Source of the DNA: Candidatus Hydrogenedentota bacterium
Lineage (GTDB): Bacteria; Hydrogenedentota; Hydrogenedentia; Hydrogenedentales; SLHB01
DNA length: 64,000 nt
Reading direction: 5' to 3'
NCBI GenBank assembly: GCA_029552745.1
Contig: JAKPDK010000042.1
Location: 124,001-188,000, forward strand
Shown here: in pieces, positions 29,088 to 41,024 of the stretch
Position numbering within the stretch: position 1 is the stretch's first letter
Layout of the letters: each line of letters opens with the position of its first letter
Program-made: the position numbers and the translations under genes
Notes under the pieces: model-generated
Told to the model about the DNA's origin: nothing
Database searches by the model: none
Seen by the model: only the letters and a program-made list of their open reading frames with translations

Positions 29088-30244
29088 GTCCGCCTGCTGT
29101 ACTCCGAAATGGCTTCTTCATAGGTTTCGCAGACCTTCGCAATCATCTGCTCCAGGGTAAAAGCCGACCTCACCCACGCTTGTGCCGCTTCCCCCATCGT
29201 CCGTCGCCGTGATGAATCCGACACGAGGTCACTTAAGGCGTCCGCGAGCGCCGCCGCATCCTTCGGAGGAACCAGTAAACCCGTTTTCGGGACATCCATC
29301 GTCTCTGCCGTACCACCAGTGTCTGACGCCACAACGGGCAAGCCCATCGTCTGTGCCTCCAGAACAACCGTCGGAAACCCCTCATCGAGAATAGACGGTA
29401 ATGCAAAGATATCCATCGCGCGCAACGCCCCCGGCACGTCGTCGTAAAAACCCGTGAACCGCACATGGTCGGCGATACCCAATGACGTTGCTTCCTTTTC
29501 CAATGCAGGGCGCAAAGGACCCTCCCCAACGATCAACACATACAATTCCGGATGCCGCGGCAGTAATTGCGCAGTGGCTTGAAGCAAATACGTGTGCCCC
29601 TTCTCAACATAAATTCGACTGACAGTACCCACTACGGTCGCCGACTCGGGAATAGCGAACACTCGGCGCACTTCCTCGCGCGAATGTCGAGGCTGCAAGC
29701 GCTGGGGATCAAGCCCTGTAGGAATCACACGAATACGCTCCGGCGCCGTGGGCCCCCGCAGAATCTTGCGTTTCATGTTTTCGGACACGGTGATGACTCG
29801 GTCGAACTGCGGTAACGCTAGGTTTCGTTCCGCCCAAATATGAGCATGGATACGCAACGGGAAAAGCCGCTCCCACCAACCGTAGGCGCTTGCCACACAC
29901 GCACACCGCCATCGCCTCCTGCCTATGCCTATCAGTACGTTCGAATGAGGATCATGGGTATGAATCAATGCGGCGTTGTATCGTTGAACCAAATCCTCCA
30001 CGCAATCCCGCGCTTTTCCCCAGGCGAACCGCGTCTTCCAAGGAATTCGCACGGGGGCAACCTGGAACGCCTCCCGTTCCGCCGCTTCCACGAACTTCTC
30101 ATCTCCCCCTGAATGGGAATCATATACCACAGGAATCAGATGGAACTGCTCCTTGGGTAAATGGCGCATTAAAAGCAGCATTATTGTGTGGGAGCCCCCT
30201 AACGCCCAGGTTCGAATCAAGTACAACACATTGACAGGTGCCAT
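29084..30244 (-). CDS. GT4-family glycosyltransferase
   Basis: A 386-residue GT-B glycosyltransferase (GT4). The N-terminal part has VLYLIRTWALGGSHTIMLLL, typical of acceptor-domain loops, and IHTHDPHSNVLIGIG. The C-terminal part has TVSRIYVEKGHTYLLQA, LIVGEGPLRPALE and the E-x7-E element ILDEGFPTVVLEAQTMGLP. It works together with the adjacent glycosyltransferase in assembling a surface polysaccharide. Start ATG 30244 is one base from the end of the GH10 gene (30246); overlap with the next gene is four bases. Confidence 0.92.
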   Translation of the reverse strand: MAPVNVLYLIRTWALGGSHTIMLLLMRHLPKEQFHLIPVVYDSHSGGDEKFVEAAEREAFQVAPVRIPWKTRFAWGKARDCVEDLVQRYNAALIHTHDPHSNVLIGIGRRRWRCACVASAYGWWERLFPLRIHAHIWAERNLALPQFDRVITVSENMKRKILRGPTAPERIRVIPTGLDPQRLQPRHSREEVRRVFAIPESATVVGTVSRIYVEKGHTYLLQATAQLLPRHPELYVLIVGEGPLRPALEKEATSLGIADHVRFTGFYDDVPGALRAMDIFALPSILDEGFPTVVLEAQTMGLPVVASDTGGTAETMDVPKTGLLVPPKDAAALADALSDLVSDSSRRRTMGEAAQAWVRSAFTLEQMIAKVCETYEEAISEYSRRT

Positions 30245-30245
30245 A

Positions 30246-32381
30246 TCACGTTTCCCCTAATAAAACCTCGACGGTGGCACGAGGCGTCACCGTTGCGGTA
30301 GCATGCGCCTTCTTCCCGTTTGACAACCCTACAGTCATTTCATAGTCCCCAGCTAGGATTTCGGTTTCCGCAATCCCTTCTTGATTCGTAACCATTTCCT
30401 CGTTCTTCATCCATGCATGGATGCGGTCGCGGAGACGCTCAAAAACAGGTTTGGGAGAAACGTCGGGATATGTCAAGCCACCATGAATCACGGAGGGTTT
30501 TGCGTCTGTAATATCCCAATACGTAATGGACTCGATCGCGGGCGTCCCAAAAGCCAACGTGAACACGGCCTCCGTGTAGTCCGCCTGGGTCTGTAGCGTC
30601 CACGGTTCCCGCCAATAGGCGATCTCCGAACGGTCACCCGGTGAGGATGGCACGGACATTTCGGTGATATGCAGTGGTTTGCCAAACTGGCGGTATCGTT
30701 CCACCGTATCTACAAACCAACCTAACGAAAAGGCAGGGGCAATATGCCCGCCCAGAGCCGTATTGAGCCGCGGTCCCGAATAGAATTGGAGACCGATAAT
30801 ATCCACCAGATCCATTGTCCCCCGGTCTCGTAACATGCGCAAAAACGCCGAATACGTCAACGGATAATCTTCTGTCGGCTCGCCATCCAAAGAAAAACAC
30901 TGATACTTGCGTCCATAATCAAATTCATGCGGGCTGTTAATCAGGGTAGGTTTCTGGGTCGTTTCTTTCACGAGACGCCCCACGTCGCGCACGAGATTAA
31001 ACACGTCCTCCCGAGGCAACCCAATTATGTTCACGGTAGCAGGTTCATTCATCACTTCCCAGAGGTCAATTTGATCGCCCCACACATCCAACAACGTCTT
31101 CACATGGCGCTGGGCTGCTTTAACAAACAAATCGGGGGACAAGTTTCGCTTTGTTTCCGGCAGAATGCCATACTCTTGCAACCAGAGCACGCCATGAGCC
31201 TTTACGGAAAACCCCATTTGGCGTAGGGCGCTAATTCCCAAGATACGATTGATCGCGGGCCAATTTGCCCCTGCGCTTTCGTCCGTCCACCCCCATGCCG
31301 GCAAGACAGTGGCTAGTGAAAATCCCGCCTCGTGAGCTGCCTTATATGCCGCGCTGTTGAACGGACTTCCTTCAAACACACCAAACTGAAACCGAGGTTG
31401 CCGCAAGTGTAGATCGATCCGTTTTCCCGAAACCGGAACACCGGACTTGTCTCTCACCGTAACCTTCAGTTTCCCTTTCCGCACAGATAAAATGCGCCTT
31501 TGGGCAGCTTCCACTTCTAACTTGTCGCGAAGCCGCAGGGCATCTCCCAACAGCGTATTCGCGGCAACGGCACGATCCACCGGGGACTTCTTGGAAAGCA
31601 CAACGGAGAGACGCTGGTCCAACTCATCCAGAACACTTGCATGGGGTATAATCTCGCTGCGCCGTTTCAGATCAGCCACCGCCGTCCGCGCCAACTCCAC
31701 CTCGAAATCCAGAATGACGAGATCCCCTGCTTTTTCTACCCGAAACCCTTTACCTTCGTTGTCCGCACGCACCAGCACATTCCCGTATCCCGGCACATCC
31801 CAAAACAACGCCTGCACCACGTAGGTTTTTCCCGGTCTCACCGCCAGGGCGGGCAAACCCGTCTTCCACGAAGAACCCGTCACTCTCGAAGTTTTATCAT
31901 GCACGGGCCAACATACCGCTTCCACGGCTTCATCATTCAAGTCCGTCGCATAAAGAAATGCTCCGCCAAAGGTGCCGCGAGTCTCAAAATCTTCCCATCG
32001 CATGAGGCTACCGTCCTGACGATAAGCCCGAACGACCAGACAGCCCGCAGGCGGGAGACGTAGAACCAAATTCTCGGATGCTTCCTTGAGGGCAAAAAGT
32101 CGAGGCTGGTATGCATAACCTTCTATCTCTTCTTTTGCAGCAACCGCAGCCGGCTGCACAGCAAGAAACCGTATGGCGCGATCTGACGTTATGGTAAATG
32201 TCCCATCGGGTTCCGTCACCGCGTAGCCGTCCATCGTTCTATCTTGGGTTAAGGCAGAAATAAACGCCCCAGGAATCGGACGGTCGGAAGTGTCCCGCAA
32301 CGTACCCCGTATATCCCCAAACCCAGAAAAACAAATGCAAAAAATGACGTACACCGCCACACGAAAGCAGCGCGGTGACAT
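30246..32381 (-). CDS. GH10-family endo-beta-xylanase-like glycoside hydrolase
   Basis: A 711-residue exported enzyme. Signal peptide about 1-22 (VAVYVIFCICFSGFG), then a carboxypeptidase-regulatory-like beta domain (about 23-100: GTLRDTSDRPIPGAFISAL...DGTFTIT), a linker region with coiled segments, and a GH10 (beta/alpha)8 barrel from about 330. The acid/base glutamate is in LWEVMNEP (near 445) and the nucleophile glutamate in LHITEMSVP (near 572). Further GH10-like context: HGVLWLQ and IESITYWDITD. A short beta domain ends the protein. GH10 enzymes cut beta-1,4-xylans or related glycans. Placement between polysaccharide polymerase/ligase and glycosyltransferase genes suggests trimming or release of the cell's own glycan rather than nutrition; this is inference. 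Confidence 0.88.
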   Translation of the reverse strand: MSPRCFRVAVYVIFCICFSGFGDIRGTLRDTSDRPIPGAFISALTQDRTMDGYAVTEPDGTFTITSDRAIRFLAVQPAAVAAKEEIEGYAYQPRLFALKEASENLVLRLPPAGCLVVRAYRQDGSLMRWEDFETRGTFGGAFLYATDLNDEAVEAVCWPVHDKTSRVTGSSWKTGLPALAVRPGKTYVVQALFWDVPGYGNVLVRADNEGKGFRVEKAGDLVILDFEVELARTAVADLKRRSEIIPHASVLDELDQRLSVVLSKKSPVDRAVAANTLLGDALRLRDKLEVEAAQRRILSVRKGKLKVTVRDKSGVPVSGKRIDLHLRQPRFQFGVFEGSPFNSAAYKAAHEAGFSLATVLPAWGWTDESAGANWPAINRILGISALRQMGFSVKAHGVLWLQEYGILPETKRNLSPDLFVKAAQRHVKTLLDVWGDQIDLWEVMNEPATVNIIGLPREDVFNLVRDVGRLVKETTQKPTLINSPHEFDYGRKYQCFSLDGEPTEDYPLTYSAFLRMLRDRGTMDLVDIIGLQFYSGPRLNTALGGHIAPAFSLGWFVDTVERYRQFGKPLHITEMSVPSSPGDRSEIAYWREPWTLQTQADYTEAVFTLAFGTPAIESITYWDITDAKPSVIHGGLTYPDVSPKPVFERLRDRIHAWMKNEEMVTNQEGIAETEILAGDYEMTVGLSNGKKAHATATVTPRATVEVLLGET

Positions 32382-32386
32382 GGCGG

Positions 32387-33883
32387 TCAGCGCTCCCTCA
32401 CTGAAGTGGATTCCGAATCAGGCGGAAGATACGCCGTAGCCACTGCGGCGACCGCCGCAATCATCCACCAGACCTTTTGCTGCAACGCGTGTAGAAACAG
32501 CGCACTAATGAGGAACGCTATTAAGCCCACTTCGATGGACGACGTCAGCGCTTCTCCGTCCTTGTCGCCACAACGCGCTAACTCGTGGTTGGCGTAACGA
32601 AGGTTTCGAAGCAGCACCGCGAAAAATATCGCAATCAGCCCCAGCCCCACAACACCCGTTTCGGCAGACAACTGGAGATACATGTTATGTGGTCCGATAA
32701 ATTGTGGCGGCCAGTCGTAGCGTTCGACAAACCACCGCATGGTGCGCGCCACCCGCGAGTTCTTTTGCAACAGATGAGGACCGTAACCGCCAAGTCCAAC
32801 GCCCAAAATAGGATTTTCTAACGTTGTCTCCCATGCCGCCTTTTGCAACTCCATACGATTACTGATCGATTCGCTACGGCCGTATTGCGTAAAGTTCAAC
32901 ACGCGCGCTTTGTACGCCTCGGGCAACAAGAACCATCCAAAGAATAACGCTAGTGCAAGCGCGGCGACACGCTGCGGCGTGAATCGCACGAGATTCCGGG
33001 CAGCCAATACGACCAAAACAATACATCCAATCAAGAAACCGGTCCGCGTAAACGTCAACACCAGCGCACAGATTTCCAAAAATACCGTCACCAACGCCAA
33101 AACACGAAATGCGCGGCCCCTTGCCGTCATAAACCAATAGGCATTTAGGGGCATAATGGTCAAAATGAGTAAGGCTAGCCAGTTCGAATGTCCGGTTCCC
33201 CCGCTCACCCGAACCGCCACCATCCCAGCGGCTTCGTCGCGTTCAATGTAGGCGCCTTCCGCCCTCGAGCCAACATCCGCTTCCTGACTCGGCAGTTCCA
33301 AGTGTAGGTCTTTTATAAAATATTGGGCGAGCGCAAACAGCGCGAGCAACAGACCACACACCAACACCAAAACCACATAGGCGCGAATTCGGGAACGCGT
33401 CGTCAAAATGTTCACCGTGAAAAAGAAGTAAACCACCAACGTCGCCAGACGAATCCATTCAGGCCACTGCACGCGCCAGGTCGTCGACGAGGCAATCCCT
33501 ATGCCCGCCCAGCCCAAGAATACAAATAAGACCACTGTCGGCGTCGGAAATCGTATCGGTTCCTGTCGGACTATGGCGCGACACAACCACGCCGCAAACG
33601 CAGCCGCTCCACAAACCTTGGCAGCGGTTAACGGAACTTGCATACGAAGGTCTCCTACAACCGTGGCAGACCCGGATAGCAAAAGGAGAGCCGTCGTCAC
33701 ATAGAGGCCAAACTGCGGATAAAGCAGAAACACACCGAAAAAGGCAAGCCCAAACACCGCATACAGAGCCGCCGTGCCGGTCGCAAGAATACCCAACGCC
33801 AACACCAGCCCCACAAGGACCGCCCACCCCAAATTGTTGTAACGTTCAGGAACAGCTCGTTCGGCTTCTGTCAATACGCTCAT
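32387..33883 (-). CDS. O-antigen ligase / polymerase-like membrane protein
   Basis: A 498-residue polytopic protein (about 12 helices) of the Wzy_C/WaaL superfamily, which polymerises or ligates lipid-linked glycans on the periplasmic side. The large periplasmic loop contains LGVGLGGYGPHLLQ and the characteristic IGPHNMYLQLSAETGVVGL, whose histidine is the catalytic one in WaaL. ATG 33883 with GGAGAGG immediately upstream is taken as the start rather than the GTG four codons earlier, which overlaps that site. It is followed by the GH10 gene after five bases. Ligase versus polymerase cannot be settled from sequence. Confidence 0.88.
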   Translation of the reverse strand: MSVLTEAERAVPERYNNLGWAVLVGLVLALGILATGTAALYAVFGLAFFGVFLLYPQFGLYVTTALLLLSGSATVVGDLRMQVPLTAAKVCGAAAFAAWLCRAIVRQEPIRFPTPTVVLFVFLGWAGIGIASSTTWRVQWPEWIRLATLVVYFFFTVNILTTRSRIRAYVVLVLVCGLLLALFALAQYFIKDLHLELPSQEADVGSRAEGAYIERDEAAGMVAVRVSGGTGHSNWLALLILTIMPLNAYWFMTARGRAFRVLALVTVFLEICALVLTFTRTGFLIGCIVLVVLAARNLVRFTPQRVAALALALFFGWFLLPEAYKARVLNFTQYGRSESISNRMELQKAAWETTLENPILGVGLGGYGPHLLQKNSRVARTMRWFVERYDWPPQFIGPHNMYLQLSAETGVVGLGLIAIFFAVLLRNLRYANHELARCGDKDGEALTSSIEVGLIAFLISALFLHALQQKVWWMIAAVAAVATAYLPPDSESTSVRER

Positions 33884-33930
33884 GACCCTCTCCACCTACG
33901 CTTGTGGCAATACCTACCTGGAGCTCATGG

Positions 33931-35352
33931 CTACTCCGATATCGCCGGTGCCAACCTGGGTTCAGTCGGCTGCCCTCCACTACCGCGACGGGCGTCCGTC
34001 GTCCACCATGCACATGCCATCGTCAGTAGACTTATTGTACCTTTTGCGACAACCGTCGTCCATGCCATACCCAAGATACCATATCGCGGCGCCAGAAAGG
34101 CAGCGACACTTACGAAAATAAGAAGTTTCAAACCTTCTAAGATTGCTATCAAACGGGAACGCCCCAACGAATAGACCGTTGCACTCGCTGGAACGCCCCA
34201 CAACGCCATAAAGGTGCCAAACAACAACACAGCAAGACAAAGAGTCGCGCGCGTAAACTCTTCCCCGAAGGTGAAACGCAATACGAAACGAAGAAAAGGC
34301 GACATCAGTACCAGCAGCACAGAACAAACCGTACAGCCCACCACCAACGGCAAAGAATATCGGATCAAGAACGAACGCGTGGTGTTCGCGTCACGACAGG
34401 TTCCCGCTTTCGGCAGTAGAACGCTGAAAAGACTCAACACCGCCAAATCTCCAACCTGCGCCAGTGCACGTGCCGCACTATAATCCCCACGAGGAACTTC
34501 TCCAATCCGAAACCACCCTAACAACAACATGTCGGCTCCGTTAGCAGCGCTTGTTAACGCACATGCGACCGCCACCCACCGAATGAAATAGAACATCTCT
34601 CGCAGTCGGTTCCAGATCTCCAATCGTGTTGCATGGTGAGAATACGATAACAAGGGAAGCCCAACAACCGACAAGACCCACGGGATAGCGGCATATGCGA
34701 CAAACACCAACAGCGGCGAGCGCCACCCCGCAACAAGGAGGATACTTATCGCAACCAAGCGGATGAGGGCGTGACCAAAATCCAACCCCCCATACAGCCC
34801 GAACCGCTGCCGTGCCTGAAAATACACGCGCACATACTCAAACAGCATAAAGCCGCCCGCCCCCGCAAGCGCGGCCGTCACCAACCACGGCGAAACGGGC
34901 GTGCTCGGATCGGAATGAAACAACAGGTTCCGTAAGAGAGAGGCTGCTAAAAATCCTACGACGAGCAATAGTCCAGCAAGCGCGGATTTGACCCATAAAA
35001 TCGCCCGAAGATAAAGATCCGCAGTTTCAGGTTCTCGCGTCGCAAACCGTACCGCGGCGGTGTCAAGTGCGGGACCTAGCAAACCCGCTGCGGTAAGCAT
35101 CAACGCCCGTGCAACCGATAAGTCGCCTAACCCCGTTGCTCCCAGCGCACGTCCCACCAACGCCAACGTTGCAAACGAGATCGCCGTCGAAAACACACGA
35201 AAAACAAAGACCGGACCGAAACTTTGTGACAACTCTGAAAACAACCCGCGCGGAGATGTGTTCGCAGTTGACAGGATATGTCCGGTGTCCCGTGTGTCTC
35301 CAGTTTGCTGCTCCATATCACGATACTGTCGGAAAAAGAGAGGAAAATGCAA
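33931..35352 (-). CDS. Polysaccharide flippase (Wzx / MOP superfamily)
   Basis: A 473-residue protein with about 12-14 transmembrane helices and the pattern of lipid-linked oligosaccharide flippases: SELSQSFGPVFVFRVFSTAI, LVGRALGATGLGDLSVARAL, and a middle section with ANGADMLLLGWF and GDYSAARALAQVGDL. It would move the lipid-linked repeat unit across the inner membrane for the adjacent ligase/polymerase. The start is uncertain: TTG 35352 is six bases after the stop of the preceding zinc-ribbon ORF and would be coupled to it, while ATG 35316 is a conventional alternative without a clear ribosome site. Function assignment does not depend on this. Confidence 0.88.
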   Translation of the reverse strand: MHFPLFFRQYRDMEQQTGDTRDTGHILSTANTSPRGLFSELSQSFGPVFVFRVFSTAISFATLALVGRALGATGLGDLSVARALMLTAAGLLGPALDTAAVRFATREPETADLYLRAILWVKSALAGLLLVVGFLAASLLRNLLFHSDPSTPVSPWLVTAALAGAGGFMLFEYVRVYFQARQRFGLYGGLDFGHALIRLVAISILLVAGWRSPLLVFVAYAAIPWVLSVVGLPLLSYSHHATRLEIWNRLREMFYFIRWVAVACALTSAANGADMLLLGWFRIGEVPRGDYSAARALAQVGDLAVLSLFSVLLPKAGTCRDANTTRSFLIRYSLPLVVGCTVCSVLLVLMSPFLRFVLRFTFGEEFTRATLCLAVLLFGTFMALWGVPASATVYSLGRSRLIAILEGLKLLIFVSVAAFLAPRYGILGMAWTTVVAKGTISLLTMACAWWTTDARRGSGGQPTEPRLAPAISE

Positions 35353-35358
35353 TCCCTT

Positions 35359-35472
35359 TCATTCGGGGGTTCGAAGCACGTTACCACAAAACCGACAACG
35401 CACGAAACCTTTGCTGCGACAGTGGCGACATCCAAACGCCGTAGCAATATGCCGTAATTCGAAGCCGATCAG
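35359..35472 (-). CDS. Cryptic 37-codon zinc-ribbon ORF (non-ATG start)
   Basis: In the 116-base gap between the auxiliary lipoprotein and flippase genes, one frame encodes a short peptide with two closely spaced CxxC knuckles: CRHC-x7-CRFCG, preceded by LRHIATAFG and ended by NVLRTPE and TGA. Four cysteines in a rubredoxin/DnaJ-like 'CxxC..KG...CxxCG' spacing are unlikely in random sequence. There is no ATG. The CTG at 35470-35472 overlaps the upstream TGA as CTGA, mimicking the ATGA overlaps used elsewhere in this operon, with GAGG four bases before it. The flippase TTG lies six bases past its stop. Expression is unproven; a zinc-binding regulatory or assembly peptide is possible. Confidence 0.45.
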   Translation of the reverse strand: MIGFELRHIATAFGCRHCRSKGFVRCRFCGNVLRTPE

Positions 35473-36077
35473 CGAGCCTCAGACGTGGACAATTTCAGCG
35501 CAACCATGTGCTGAACCGCCTCGGAGATGACACGTCCCGCGGCGCGACCCAGCGCTTGGACAGACGCAGCGGGATCGTTTGGCGTGGCTACAGGCTCCGT
35601 CGCCGAAAGCGTCTCCACCCATACCACCCGCCGATCGGATGCAGCGCGAAGTTCGAAACTGACCTCGCACAATACCTGCGTCGAGGCTCCTGTCCGCACT
35701 TCCTCAAATCGCCGTATCTTACCTAACACTAGGAAATCCGGTACTCCCACATCGAAAACAAGCCCCACATCTTGAAACCGCCCCGATGCACGCAACGCAT
35801 CCACAAACGCCCGCGTCAGCGTTTCCGCTGGCAATTCTGCCCATTCGGCATTCGGATAAGCGGTCAACGTTGTACCTTGCTCCAGATATAACACCTGCAA
35901 ACGGTAGGGACGGGCTGCCTCCAAAGGACGCACCGCGAGGCGCAAGGGCAACGTTTCCGCCTGACTCGTCTCCACCGGCGGCTGCAACACATACCGGGTC
36001 ATCGGAACGTAACGAGGCGTAGAAACGCAACCGGCAAAAAACAAACAACCCACCAGAAGTGCAGCGTAACGCATCAT
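35469..36077 (-). CDS. ABC-type transport auxiliary lipoprotein (PqiC-like)
   Basis: A 202-residue outer-membrane-type lipoprotein of the ABC_trans_aux family (PqiC-like), the fourth partner of MCE/Mla-type lipid transporters. Signal peptide with lipobox FFAG-Cys17. The body shows the family pattern: TRYVLQPP, LPLRLAVRPLEAARPYRLQVLYLEQGTTLTAYPNAEWAELPAE split over two strands, then a helix LTRAFVDALRASGRFQDVG and strands with VPDFLVLGKIRRFEEV. It likely receives or docks the MCE protein at the outer membrane. Its ATG overlaps the mlaD stop by four bases. Its stop overlaps the proposed CTG of the zinc-ribbon ORF. Confidence 0.85.
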   Translation of the reverse strand: MMRYAALLVGCLFFAGCVSTPRYVPMTRYVLQPPVETSQAETLPLRLAVRPLEAARPYRLQVLYLEQGTTLTAYPNAEWAELPAETLTRAFVDALRASGRFQDVGLVFDVGVPDFLVLGKIRRFEEVRTGASTQVLCEVSFELRAASDRRVVWVETLSATEPVATPNDPAASVQALGRAAGRVISEAVQHMVALKLSTSEAR

Positions 36078-37042
36078 CTACCTCCTGCCGCTTTCCCTTT
36101 TCCGCGTACCAGTGCGGACGGGTCTTCTCTCAGATATTCAATGAGATCATGTAGCGCAGCTACGGTCTCATGAACCGTGTCAAGCGTCTCTTTGAACTTG
36201 TATTGAACGTGTTGGGTGTCTTGAAGCACGTTGCCAGCCGCATGGTCAAGTGATTCCGCCGTCTTCTGGAGACGTTCTAATAAAACGCCGCCTTTTTGCA
36301 GAACATTCGCCAAATCGGCGTTGACCTGTGCCGTGTCCAATGCGTTGATTTTGGTGCGTAAGTCAACCACAGTCGTACGGATCTCTTGCGAAGTCGCTAT
36401 CAAGTCCTCCGTGAGACGTTGAAAACTTTCTGTGCCGGAATCCACGCGGCTACCTATTTTTTCTGCCTGCTCCCGGAGCGTAGCCACAGTCTCTTTGGTC
36501 TCTTCTACAAGTTCATCCGTACGCTTAATCAAACGTGCAAAATCGCCTTCCTCTATCCCTTCCAGACTCTTGTTCACCGCGTCGGCTACATCGGAGAGAT
36601 TCTTCAACAGGACAGAAGTCTGTTCGCCAGCCGCACCCAAAAATGAGATTTCGCTTTCGATGGACGACCCCGCCGGCAGGGGCGGTGCATCTGATTCGCC
36701 ACCGTATAAGTTTACGGCCAGTGACCCCGTAGCGAGACTGTATAGTACCAACTGCGCTTTTACCCCTTGGTGCAACGTCACCTTGTCCACCTCCACATGG
36801 ATAAGTACGCGGGCATGACCGCTAGGCAAAACGTCGATGTCTTTCACTTTCCCTACAGGCACCCCTTGATACACCACATAGGCGCCTGGATAAAGACCCA
36901 GAACCGACTCCGTGAATTCGACGTAGTACGGCAACATGGGTACATGCGTAAATCCTTGGATAATCGCCAGTCCTGCCGCCATTACCCCAACACAAATCGC
37001 CAAGAACAAGAGCACCTTGAGTTTTTGCGCTCGCGTTGCCAC
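36074..37042 (-). CDS. mlaD: MCE/MlaD-family substrate-binding protein of lipid transporter
   Basis: A 322-residue inner-membrane-anchored MCE protein. One N-terminal transmembrane helix (about 10-30, LLFLAICVGVMAAGLAII), one MCE domain (about 35-115) with ESVLGLYPGAYVVYQGVPVG and a later TGSLAVNLYGG strand, and a long C-terminal helical tail with heptads (about 140-310). It forms a hexameric ring that passes phospholipid between membranes. GTG 37042 is chosen: GGAG lies upstream and it starts just after the mlaF stop; the longer ATG reading would run through mlaF coding sequence. The coiled tail is longer than in E. coli MlaD, as in PqiB/LetB or Mce-type proteins. Confidence 0.9.
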   Translation of the reverse strand: MATRAQKLKVLLFLAICVGVMAAGLAIIQGFTHVPMLPYYVEFTESVLGLYPGAYVVYQGVPVGKVKDIDVLPSGHARVLIHVEVDKVTLHQGVKAQLVLYSLATGSLAVNLYGGESDAPPLPAGSSIESEISFLGAAGEQTSVLLKNLSDVADAVNKSLEGIEEGDFARLIKRTDELVEETKETVATLREQAEKIGSRVDSGTESFQRLTEDLIATSQEIRTTVVDLRTKINALDTAQVNADLANVLQKGGVLLERLQKTAESLDHAAGNVLQDTQHVQYKFKETLDTVHETVAALHDLIEYLREDPSALVRGKGKAAGGR

Positions 37043-37044
37043 CT

Positions 37045-37824
37045 TCAGGTCTCCTTTTTGCCACTTTTCGCGAATGAACCATCGGCGCACCGTTTGAAGA
37101 AAGCTTGCACGTAGGGATTCTCACTCGCCTCCGCTTCAGGCACCGTTCCCGTAAAAATCGCCTTCCCACCATGTAACATCACCGCACGATGGGCGATAGT
37201 TCGAATACTCTCGAGTTCATGCGTCACGATGATAAAGGTGATACGCAGCATGCGATTCAGGCTTAAGATCAACTGATCGAGGCCTGCGGCAGTGACGGGG
37301 TCTAGCCCCGCAGAGGGCTCGTCAAAATAAACCACGGGCGGATCCAACGCCAAGGCGCGCGCCAAGCCCGCTCGTTTCCGCATACCCCCAGACAATTCCT
37401 CCGGCAAAAGAGCCCGGGATTCCGCCAACCCAACCAGGCTCAACTTCAAACGAACCACGGCATCAATTAAACGCTCTTCCATGTGCCCGTATTCACGTAG
37501 CGGCAAGGCTACATTGTCTGCAATCGTCATCGAGTTAAACAACGCACCACCTTGAAAAGCAATGCCAATAGTCTGCTGCAGTTCGGCTAGCTCGTCTTCA
37601 TCCAGTAAGGTAATATCCGTCCCGCGATATCGAATAGATCCAGACGTCGGTTTCAACAGACCCGTCATGTGTTTTAGCAATGTGGTTTTGCCACAACCAC
37701 TGCCTCCGATTATCACGAGAATCTCACCTTCGTACACTTCAAGCGACACCCCATCGAGGATCTTCCTGTCCCCGTAGTGCGTCACCAAGTTTTCAACCAC
37801 GATCAACGGTTCCGTCATCGTCAC
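37045..37824 (-). CDS. mlaF: Phospholipid ABC transporter ATPase
   Basis: A 259-residue ABC ATPase of the MlaF/Mkl type that powers the MCE transporter. Walker A GGSGCGKTT (near residue 39), Q-loop in IGIAFQGGALFNSMTIADNV, ABC signature LSGGMRKRAGLARALAL, Walker B VVYFDEPSAGLDPVTAAGLD, switch histidine in FIIVTHELESI. The FQGGALFNSMTV stretch and SGGMRKR signature are specific to this subfamily. GTG 37824 or ATG 37818 may be the start. It lies directly between mlaE and mlaD. Confidence 0.95.
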   Translation of the reverse strand: MTMTEPLIVVENLVTHYGDRKILDGVSLEVYEGEILVIIGGSGCGKTTLLKHMTGLLKPTSGSIRYRGTDITLLDEDELAELQQTIGIAFQGGALFNSMTIADNVALPLREYGHMEERLIDAVVRLKLSLVGLAESRALLPEELSGGMRKRAGLARALALDPPVVYFDEPSAGLDPVTAAGLDQLILSLNRMLRITFIIVTHELESIRTIAHRAVMLHGGKAIFTGTVPEAEASENPYVQAFFKRCADGSFAKSGKKET

Positions 37825-41003
<3,179 letters not shown>

Positions 41004-41024
41004 CTAATCCAGAAAGGGATAAAC

